Of a DNA stretch of 7,708 nt, positions 1 through 5,133 are shown piece by piece (the stretch's first letter is position 1; each line of letters opens with the position of its first letter). This DNA comes from Bacteroidales bacterium. GTDB lineage: Bacteria; Bacteroidota; Bacteroidia; Bacteroidales; Tenuifilaceae. The stretch covers positions 1 to 7,708 of the forward strand of contig WBUV01000140.1 of the NCBI GenBank assembly GCA_008933525.1, written 5' to 3'. The position numbers and the translations under genes are program-made. A model generated the notes under the pieces. That model did not search any database. It was not told the origin of the DNA and saw only the letters and a program-made list of their open reading frames with translations.

Positions 1-375
1 ATCCATATCAACAATATCAAGAACTTCATCAACACTGCTCTTTGGAACTCCATAGTAGCGCTGCGCTATGCGGAGATTCTCCTCGCCAGTTAAATGACCA
101 TAAAGCGATGGCTGCTCTACAAATCGACCAAGGCGTTTTAAAACTTCCAGCCGATTTTTCGTAACATCTTCGCCAAATAGAAATTCAGTATCGGGCTCAG
201 CACGAAAAAGGTTGAGTAGAACCCTAATAAACGTTGTCTTTCCTGCTCCGTTTGGGCCTAAGAATCCGAAAAGACTACCTTTAGGTACTGTCAGACTAAC
301 ATTCCGGAGAATTTGTGTTGACCCAATTCCAAAGGATAAATTTTTAGTTTCAATAATCGATTTATTTTCCATCAT
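1..375 (-). CDS. ABC transporter ATP-binding protein, N-terminal part (cut by window edge)
   Basis: The first 125 codons of an ABC ATPase, running off the left edge. It should energise transport by a membrane permease acting at the inner membrane. A Walker A motif, GPNGAGKTT, lies at residues 40-48, and a Q-loop glutamine is at about residue 88 in the context VEQPSLYGHLTGEENL. That spacing and context are typical of the single-domain BcrA/CcmA/NatA group (antibiotic or peptide export, immunity, Na+ export). The signature motif and Walker B lie outside the window, so the substrate cannot be assigned. The start is ATGATG, so translation may begin at 375 or 372. No clear Shine-Dalgarno site is visible, as usual in Bacteroidota. 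It is divergent from the LytS/LytTR pair, and 209 bp separate the two starts. Regulation by that pair is possible but is inference. Confidence 0.93.
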   Translation of the reverse strand, partial: MMENKSIIETKNLSFGIGSTQILRNVSLTVPKGSLFGFLGPNGAGKTTFIRVLLNLFRAEPDTEFLFGEDVTKNRLEVLKRLGRFVEQPSLYGHLTGEENLRIAQRYYGVPKSSVDEVLDIVDMD

Positions 376-481
376 ACTTTTAAATTTTACTCAAAAGTCG
401 TTCAGCATTCGTCTAATTGCAAATAAATTACACCACAAGGGCAGGATTGGGTACAAAAAGCATACACATAAACACAAAGGC

Positions 482-531
482 GTTTGTACTTAAATTTCAG
501 CTGTTGGTACATCAATTTTGCCAAAGGGTAC
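482..531. repeat. Three (T/G)GTAC direct repeats with 21-bp period, candidate LytTR operator
   Basis: TGTAC at 485-489, GGTAC at 506-510 and GGTAC at 527-531 start exactly 21 bp apart. The first two copies share more: 482-497 and 503-518 agree at 13 of 16 positions (pattern GTTkGTACwTmAATTT). LytTR-domain regulators usually bind two short direct repeats about two helical turns apart, and a LytTR regulator is encoded in the operon just downstream. I infer that this is an autoregulatory binding array. The core GTAC is palindromic, so orientation rests on the flanks. The array lies within the divergent spacer and could also act on the ABC transporter gene. Confidence 0.5.
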
Positions 532-533
532 TT

Positions 534-567
534 TTTGGACTCAATTTGCAACGAGCCTATAACTTTT
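534..567 (+). promoter_or_regulatory. Candidate promoter of the LytS/LytTR operon
   Basis: TTTG at 534-537, then 22 bp, then TAACTTTT at 560-567. The latter matches 5 of 6 fixed positions of the Bacteroidota -7 consensus TAnnTTTG. Transcription would start near 574, leaving a leader of about 10 nt before the kinase ATG at 585. An alternative set is TTG at 504-506, 22 bp, and TACTTTTT at 529-536, so the exact promoter is uncertain. The 21-bp repeats lie immediately upstream of the preferred set, a position suitable for activation. Confidence 0.35.
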
Positions 568-584
568 CTTAGTAATTTGGCACT

Positions 585-1595
585 ATGCAAAAAAACAAAA
601 AACGCAAATACTACATAGCGGGCCATATTATTGCATGGATACTACTATCGATGCTCCCGTTCTATTTCAACGCAAAGACCTTGCTTAGCCAACCCGACTT
701 TGTAATAGAATGGTTCAAGGGTGTTGCCCTGAACATATTTTTATTCTATATTTTCTATGGATTTGTTAACCCCCGATTCTTAAATCAAAAGAAATTATTT
801 CAGTTTATAGGCATTAGTCTTTTTGTAATTCTACTATACGCGGTAATTAAATACGAATTATACAAATTCAACATCCTCGATAATGGGAGTAAAAGGCCTG
901 TAACATACGAGAGGATATTTACCGAATCAATTGTAAATACAATATTCGCAGGCCTTGCAATTTTCTTGAGTTTGGCTGAGAGCTGGTTTTATGCACAGCA
1001 ATATCAGCAGCAATTGGAGAAAGAGAAACTTGAGAGCGAATTAAAAATGCTTCGGTTCCAAATTAATCCTCACTTCCTATTTAACACACTGAATAACATA
1101 CACACGCTGGTTTATAAAAAGTCCGATGATGCGCCAAGCGCCGTAATGAAACTTTCGGGATTGATGCGATACATGCTATACGAATCGGATAGCGATTTTG
1201 TACCTTTATTAAAAGAACTAGAGTACATCGGAAACTTTGTGGAATTGCAAAAACTAAGACTTACCAATTCCGACAATGTAACCTTTATGGTAGAAGGAAA
1301 CCCCGAGAATAAAAGCATTGCACCACTGTTGATTGTTCCATTTATTGAAAATGCTTTTAAGCATGGTATACTCTCCTCCAAGGAAACATATATTGATATA
1401 AAAATATACATCTACAATAATTCGCTTAACTTTATTTGTATCAACAAATACACGGATGCTGAATCGACGGTAAATAGCGGAGTAGGATTAGAAAACGTAA
1501 AAAAACGATTAACGCTTCAGTATCCCGATAAGCATCATTTACAGATTGATAAATCGGGCGACTTTTTCAATGTAAAACTTCAACTGTCAATTTAA
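585..1595 (+). CDS. LytS/YehU-type membrane sensor histidine kinase (His_kinase family)
   Basis: A 336-residue sensor kinase that should autophosphorylate on histidine and pass phosphate to the LytTR regulator encoded next. Four hydrophobic membrane segments lie at about residues 11-29, 46-62, 71-90 and 113-133, with no sizeable periplasmic loop. A short charged coiled coil follows (about 138-156). The phosphorylated histidine is H163 in the QINPHFLFNTLN motif characteristic of this family. The ATPase has an N-box PFIENAFKHG at 252-261 and a G-box SGVGLENVKKRL around 298-309. Length and order are standard for Bacteroidota LytS-like kinases. The regulator starts 4 bp after the stop, so the two form an operon. 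The signal sensed is unknown; a membrane-embedded stimulus is plausible given the lack of an extracytoplasmic domain. Confidence 0.95.
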   Translation: MQKNKKRKYYIAGHIIAWILLSMLPFYFNAKTLLSQPDFVIEWFKGVALNIFLFYIFYGFVNPRFLNQKKLFQFIGISLFVILLYAVIKYELYKFNILDNGSKRPVTYERIFTESIVNTIFAGLAIFLSLAESWFYAQQYQQQLEKEKLESELKMLRFQINPHFLFNTLNNIHTLVYKKSDDAPSAVMKLSGLMRYMLYESDSDFVPLLKELEYIGNFVELQKLRLTNSDNVTFMVEGNPENKSIAPLLIVPFIENAFKHGILSSKETYIDIKIYIYNNSLNFICINKYTDAESTVNSGVGLENVKKRLTLQYPDKHHLQIDKSGDFFNVKLQLSI

Positions 1596-1599
1596 CTTT

Positions 1600-2322
1600 A
1601 TGAAGATTCGATGCATAATTATTGATGACGAGCCGCTTGCCATTGAAATCTTAGAATCGTACATCGAAAAGATTCCATACGTGGTGTTGATGGGCAAATT
1701 TTCCAATGCGATAGAGGCGCTTCAGTATTTAAAAACTAATAAAGTTGATTTGATGCTCTTGGATATTCAGATGCCTGAATTAACAGGAATTCAGCTAATG
1801 AAAGTTCTGGACATTCCTCCGCTTGTGATTTTTACCACTGCATACGATAACTACGCAATAAAAAGTTACGAGTTGGATGCAGTTGATTACCTTCTGAAAC
1901 CCATTGAGTTCGACAGATTCTTAAAAGCAGTTGAGAAAACCTGGAAAAGGATGGAACGAGCACTACATCCCGACAGTAATACCACAGAGTTGACAAGCAA
2001 CAAAGACTCCTCCATTTTCATCAAAACTGAGCATAGGGTTCAGCGTGTAGAAGTTGCCGAGATCCTATATATTGAGGGAATGAAAAACTACCTTAGAATA
2101 GTTACTAAGAACGAGAAATTTATGACTCTACAAAACTTCAAGAGTATACACAGCATGCTCCCCAGCAGCCAGTTTGTTAGGGTTCATAAATCGTTTATTA
2201 TTTCTATTGATAAAATTGATAGTGTTGAAAAAGGAAGGATAAGAATTGGAAAACAAATAATTCCGATTGGAGATACTTACAGAAAAGATTTCGAAAGTTT
2301 GATAAAACTTAAACAGGAATAA
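1600..2322 (+). CDS. LytTR-family response regulator
   Basis: A 240-residue DNA-binding response regulator, the likely partner of the kinase 4 bp upstream. The receiver domain spans residues 1-120: acidic pocket D9/D10, phospho-acceptor D55 in LLDIQMPE, conserved threonine T80 and lysine K100 in LLKPIEF. The LytTR output domain covers about 138-238, with the typical stretches EILYIEGMKNYLRI, FVRVHKSFI and IPIGDTYRK. Proteins of this class bind direct repeats, and a matching 21-bp repeat array precedes the operon. Its 3' end overlaps by 14 bp the end of the convergent kinase gene on the other strand. No transcription terminator separates the two genes. The domain assignment is secure; its targets are inferred. 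Confidence 0.95.
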   Translation: MKIRCIIIDDEPLAIEILESYIEKIPYVVLMGKFSNAIEALQYLKTNKVDLMLLDIQMPELTGIQLMKVLDIPPLVIFTTAYDNYAIKSYELDAVDYLLKPIEFDRFLKAVEKTWKRMERALHPDSNTTELTSNKDSSIFIKTEHRVQRVEVAEILYIEGMKNYLRIVTKNEKFMTLQNFKSIHSMLPSSQFVRVHKSFIISIDKIDSVEKGRIRIGKQIIPIGDTYRKDFESLIKLKQE

Positions 2323-3496
2323 TTACAGAAAATGTGGTTCCCTTGTTAACCTGAGATTTCACCTGAATTTCGCCACCAAGTTTTTCCACAAACTCCTTAC
2401 AGGTAACCAAACCAATACCCGAGCCTTTTTCGTTTTCGGTTCCCCTGGTAGTATTATAGCCCGAAAACACGTTCTCCAATTGTTGTGGGTTCATGCCAAT
2501 ACCTGTATCAGAAATGGAAATTTCGATAAACCCATCGTTAATGGCAGCATGGATGGATATTATGCCACTCTTAAACGAAAACTTTATGGCATTGGAGAGA
2601 ATGTTCCGAACCACAATTGCAATAATATCCGGATCGGTTTCGACCATTAATTCGTGCGGTACATCCTCATTAATACGAATATTCTTCTTCATCCACATAG
2701 GGCGAAGAACATTCATTTGTTTTTGAATAATGGCATCAACAGGAACTAATCGCAACTTTGGCTTAATATCGCTCACATTTAAATTTGCCCAATTCAGAAG
2801 ATTTTCAGTTAAATCGTAGAGGTTATGAGCCATTTCATTCAGGAGCTGGAGCCTAATGTGAAAGTATTCTTTATCGTTAAAATCCTCCTCAAAATTATTT
2901 AGCATTAAATCGGTAATTCCCATAAACGCATTAAATGGGCTTTTCAAATCGTGCGATACAATGGTGAAAAGTTTATTTTTAACATCGTTCATGTGATGGA
3001 GCTGGTTATTCTGCTCCTCCAGCTCCTTTTGTTTCTTGATTACCTCAAACTTCAACTCTTTATTCTGAGCAATGAGTGCACTAAGGGGTACGCTTTCGCC
3101 CTCAGTTTGTTCAACTGCAGGTTGCGACCAATGACCATGAACCAACTTCCACTCGCCATTTTCTTTCTTAAGAATAGCTGTTGTTCTATTGTTACTATAC
3201 TCGTAATCTCCATTGGGGGTAACAAAGTGCATATCAACAATTGTCATCAAATAGGCAACATCGTCGCACAATGGAAAAACCTTAATGCTTTTAAACTTAT
3301 ACTTCATAGGTTCCGAGGCCTGCTCAAACTCCCTCTCGAACAGAGCAATAGAATCTTTTGCAGAATAAGAATACTCGTCAATTCCAGTACCTATCATAGT
3401 TATTGAGTTGGAAAAGTAATTTAGCATACCAGCCCAATTGCGCTTGGTATAATCCTCGAAATACCTCAGATATGCATTTTTTACATCCTCTTCCAT
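2309..3496 (-). CDS. Soluble orphan histidine kinase with N-terminal NTF2/SnoaL-like domain
   Basis: A 395-residue kinase, numbered from ATG at 3496. Residues 1-125 resemble the SnoaL/NTF2-like fold (DUF4440/SnoaL_3 type): helices YLRYFEDYTKRNWAGML, then strands ending in NGEWKLVHGHWS. These domains form a conical pocket that usually binds small molecules or mediates dimers. A coiled coil (about 144-170) leads to a HisKA domain with H182 in VSHDLKSP, then an ATPase with N-box NILSNAIKFS near 298-307, G1 DTGIGM at 330-335 and G2 GSGIGL at 358-363. No membrane segment or signal peptide is present, so it should act in the cytoplasm. No receiver or adjacent regulator on this strand is visible, so its partner is unknown. 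A longer reading from ATG at 3535 adds 13 residues, but a consensus -7 promoter element lies inside that extension, which favours 3496. Its end overlaps the LytTR gene by 14 bp. Confidence 0.9.
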   Translation of the reverse strand: MEEDVKNAYLRYFEDYTKRNWAGMLNYFSNSITMIGTGIDEYSYSAKDSIALFEREFEQASEPMKYKFKSIKVFPLCDDVAYLMTIVDMHFVTPNGDYEYSNNRTTAILKKENGEWKLVHGHWSQPAVEQTEGESVPLSALIAQNKELKFEVIKKQKELEEQNNQLHHMNDVKNKLFTIVSHDLKSPFNAFMGITDLMLNNFEEDFNDKEYFHIRLQLLNEMAHNLYDLTENLLNWANLNVSDIKPKLRLVPVDAIIQKQMNVLRPMWMKKNIRINEDVPHELMVETDPDIIAIVVRNILSNAIKFSFKSGIISIHAAINDGFIEISISDTGIGMNPQQLENVFSGYNTTRGTENEKGSGIGLVTCKEFVEKLGGEIQVKSQVNKGTTFSVIIPV

Positions 3497-3520
3497 TTCA
3501 CAATAACGAATATTATTCAC

Positions 3521-3528
3521 CAAAGATA
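3521..3528 (-). promoter_or_regulatory. -7 promoter element of the NTF2-like histidine kinase gene
   Basis: On the minus strand this reads TATCTTTG, a full match to the Bacteroidota -7 consensus TAnnTTTG. A T-rich stretch, not a perfect TTTG, sits about 20 bp upstream. Transcription would begin near 3514, leaving about 18 nt before the ATG at 3496. It lies between the two possible starts of the kinase gene and so excludes the longer one for this transcript. It also implies that the kinase can be transcribed independently of the protease gene upstream. Confidence 0.5.
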
Positions 3529-3567
3529 AGATCATTGAAGCATAAGAAAAAATTTAAAAAAAGTTTT

Positions 3568-4188
3568 TTAGAAATCCGGCACGTAAAAGTAAGAGCCTAA
3601 CCCAAAAGTATACAGCAAATTCCCGACAAAAGCATGCTCAACAAAAACCACCATCAACGATCTATGCTTTGAGTAAGACGAGGCCCAATAAAAACCTACC
3701 AGCATTGTACATACCACTGCAATCCAATTCCTAAATATGATATGCAGAAAGCCGAATAGAATTCCGTTAAGAAGCACCATCACTTTTTCGTTACTAAATA
3801 TCGATTTATACCGATAGAAAAAGAAGGAACGGTAAATTAACTCCTGAGTAAAGGCCGACCAAATAGGATAAAAAATCATTATGGCTATCCACAGATGAGG
3901 GTTGTTTTTGGGCAAGTAAAAAAGTCGATCGGGAATAAATATTATTGTCAGGATATAAACTACACAAGTTGCAATGAACATTCGAAGCAATAACCACCGC
4001 CATCCGGAATAGCCATTGAATCCAAACTCTTTTCGGTTAAACTTCCTTGAAAAGAGCAAATAAGTCAACGCCACTAAAAATACCACCAGCAATGGTATTG
4101 CTTTAGGACCTGGAATAAAGTCGAAATAAAAAAGCAAAGGGATTAATACAAATAAACCAACCAGTTCAAAAACCTTATATAAGCGCAT
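3568..4188 (-). CDS. CPBP-family intramembrane glutamic endopeptidase (CAAX protease-like)
   Basis: A 206-residue, highly hydrophobic protein with about six membrane segments, in the CPBP (Abi/Rce1-like) family. Motif 1 is QELIYR at 115-120: the first glutamate of the usual EExxxR is glutamine, while E116 and R120 remain. Motif 2 is FGFLH (F145, H149). Motif 3 is EHAFVGN (H185), where the usual HxxxN reads HxxxG, with an asparagine one residue later. I recall such variants as common among Bacteroidota members, so loss of activity should not be assumed. Bacterial relatives are linked to membrane-protein processing, bacteriocin immunity or maturation; the substrate here is unknown. It lies 71 bp upstream of the kinase gene on the same strand. 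A strong terminator upstream of it (4239-4266) makes a promoter of its own, between 4189 and 4238, likely. A weak TAAATTTA at 4214-4221 is the only candidate. Confidence 0.88.
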   Translation of the reverse strand: MRLYKVFELVGLFVLIPLLFYFDFIPGPKAIPLLVVFLVALTYLLFSRKFNRKEFGFNGYSGWRWLLLRMFIATCVVYILTIIFIPDRLFYLPKNNPHLWIAIMIFYPIWSAFTQELIYRSFFFYRYKSIFSNEKVMVLLNGILFGFLHIIFRNWIAVVCTMLVGFYWASSYSKHRSLMVVFVEHAFVGNLLYTFGLGSYFYVPDF

Positions 4189-4238
4189 TGCTTTCAGTAT
4201 TTGTTGTGAAGCATAAATTTATCAAATATTTATTGATG

Positions 4239-4266
4239 AAAAAAACCGGGCACAAAAGTGCACCGG
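4239..4266 (-). terminator. Rho-independent terminator of the secreted coiled-coil protein gene
   Basis: In the minus-strand transcript, CCGG-A-GUGC... forms a stem: CCGG (4263-4266) and GTGC (4258-4261) pair with GCAC (4250-4253) and CCGG (4246-4249). There is one bulged base at 4262 and a 4-base loop at 4254-4257. The stem is followed directly by seven U residues (4239-4245). The hairpin lies 34 bp past the stop of the secreted-protein gene and before the protease gene, so it separates these two same-strand genes into different transcripts. Confidence 0.85.
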
Positions 4267-4299
4267 CCTTCACGAGAGATATAAACCACCAAAAGCTAT

Positions 4300-5013
4300 T
4301 TAAAACGATGAGATATTTATACTGTAACTCCCCTTTGCATCCTGTGTTGATATGGTTACCTTCCAAGTACCGACAAACTCTTTCATATCTTCTTCCTTAA
4401 GTCTTTTGCTCCAGCGAACATCGGCAACAGGGCTTACCTTTAACTCCTGGTAAACTTTTTTGTCTGGCTTAGTGAATATCACTTTCAAACTACCGGACTC
4501 CAAGGCCCCAGAGAAATTCAAGAATATTCCTTTGCCTTTTTCAGGAATGGAAAATTCAAAATCGCCAGTGAATGTTGTCGATTCCCTCAATCTTTTACTT
4601 ATATTAAAAGAGGTATTATCGCCTCGCGAGTGTCTTTCAGAGAAATCGCCATCGAACAAATAAATTGGTGGAGTCGGAACATCTGGAATTGTAATGCTGA
4701 AATCCTTTCCGGAGAAGAAGTCCCTGTGAGGCATCCAATCGAACTCTTTCAATTCTGATAACTTCTCAATTTCCTGAAATGCTTTGGACTGCTCCTCCAT
4801 TGCTTTGGACTGCTCCTCGAGTAACCGTTGAAGTTCAAACTCGTATTCTGCTTTCGATTGCTCTGCAATGCTATCGAGTTCCTTTTTTTGAAGTTCCTTT
4901 TCCTTTTTCTTTTTAGATTCATCCTTGGTTGTCTTATTCTGGGCATAAGCATTATTAATGCTAAGCGATCCTACAAGAATAAGGATAATTAATTTTGATA
5001 TTAGAGTTTTCAT
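4300..5013 (-). CDS. Secreted coiled-coil protein of unknown function
   Basis: A 237-residue protein I cannot assign to a named family. Residues 1-24 form a signal peptide with probable cleavage after AYA (AYA|QN), so it is exported to the periplasm or beyond. There is no lipobox cysteine. Residues 28-90 are strongly charged and helical, with a Lys-rich start (DESKKKKEKELQKKEL) and the motif EQSKA three times (51-55, 67-71, 74-78), which suggests a coiled coil. The rest looks beta-rich and ends in a sandwich-like domain (about 160-237) with ESGSLKVIFTKPDKK, VADVRWSKRL and FVGTWKVTIS. It is transcribed divergently from the RprX/RprY-like pair. A full-match -7 element and the 11-bp repeat array lie upstream of it, and a strong terminator follows. 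I infer that it belongs to that system's regulon, perhaps as an envelope-stress or accessory sensor protein. Confidence 0.85.
   Translation of the reverse strand: MKTLISKLIILILVGSLSINNAYAQNKTTKDESKKKKEKELQKKELDSIAEQSKAEYEFELQRLLEEQSKAMEEQSKAFQEIEKLSELKEFDWMPHRDFFSGKDFSITIPDVPTPPIYLFDGDFSERHSRGDNTSFNISKRLRESTTFTGDFEFSIPEKGKGIFLNFSGALESGSLKVIFTKPDKKVYQELKVSPVADVRWSKRLKEEDMKEFVGTWKVTISTQDAKGSYSINISSF
4780..4818 (-). repeat. 21-bp in-frame tandem repeat in the coiled-coil region
   Basis: The 18-base unit TGCTTTGGACTGCTCCTC occurs identically at 4780-4797 and 4801-4818, a 21-bp period. It encodes two consecutive heptads EEQSKA(M/F) of the secreted protein. A third, diverged copy of EQSKA lies nearer the N terminus. 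The identical codons point to a recent duplication, and the heptad length preserves coiled-coil register. Confidence 0.8.
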
Positions 5014-5039
5014 AGTGCGTTGTTTTATGATTACGAAAA

Positions 5040-5047
5040 CAAAATTA
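5040..5047 (-). promoter_or_regulatory. -7 promoter element of the secreted-protein gene
   Basis: On the minus strand this reads TAATTTTG, a full match to TAnnTTTG. It lies 26 bp upstream of the ATG at 5013, so transcription would begin near 5033. No TTTG is found at the expected -33 distance. Instead the GTTAAYG array begins at about that position and extends upstream, an arrangement typical of promoters that depend on an activator. Confidence 0.55.
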
Positions 5048-5069
5048 CAATGGACAAACCCGAATCTGA

Positions 5070-5098
5070 GTTAACGAAATGTTAATGATGAGTTAATG
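5070..5098. promoter_or_regulatory. Three GTTAAYG direct repeats with 11-bp period, candidate OmpR/PhoB-type operator
   Basis: GTTAACG at 5070-5076, GTTAATG at 5081-5087 and GTTAATG at 5092-5098 start exactly 11 bp apart. OmpR/PhoB-family winged-helix regulators bind as head-to-tail dimers to direct repeats with about 11-bp spacing (the pho box is the standard case). An OmpR-type regulator is encoded in the plus-strand operon beginning at 5134. The array lies just upstream of the -33 position of the secreted-protein promoter and about 36 bp before the kinase ATG. It could activate the former and control the latter. The spacing is seen directly; the identity of the binder is inferred. Confidence 0.6.
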
Positions 5099-5102
5099 GT
5101 AA

Positions 5103-5123
5103 ACTCGAAATCATATTTCGAGT
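5103..5123. repeat. Perfect 9-bp inverted repeat upstream of the RprX-like kinase gene
   Basis: ACTCGAAAT (5103-5111) and ATTTCGAGT (5115-5123) are exact reverse complements with a 3-base spacer. It lies 10 bp before the kinase start at 5134 and 4 bp after the 11-bp repeat array. It could be an operator for a dimeric repressor, or a hairpin in the leader that affects translation of the kinase. It has no U-run and so is not an intrinsic terminator. Confidence 0.6.
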
Positions 5124-5133
5124 AAATTAGCTC

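Noticed and set aside
450..454. A fourth GGTAC considered as part of the 21-bp array
   Set aside because: It lies 35 bp before the first copy, not a multiple of 21, so it does not share the period.
212..493. 93-codon plus-strand open frame
   Set aside because: It lies mostly antisense to the ABC ATPase gene, whose Walker A coding is clear; no recognisable protein content.
402..626. 74-codon open frame on the minus strand across the divergent spacer
   Set aside because: It overlaps the start of the LytS-type kinase and the repeat/promoter region, and its composition (many Cys, Tyr, Lys runs) does not look like a protein family.
2951..3406. 151-codon plus-strand open frame
   Set aside because: It is antisense to the NTF2-like kinase coding region, which has complete domain motifs; the frame is a shadow.
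3546..3569. A/T-rich near-palindrome after the CPBP gene, considered as a terminator
   Set aside because: It has no G/C stem and the pairing would be only A-U; too weak to call.
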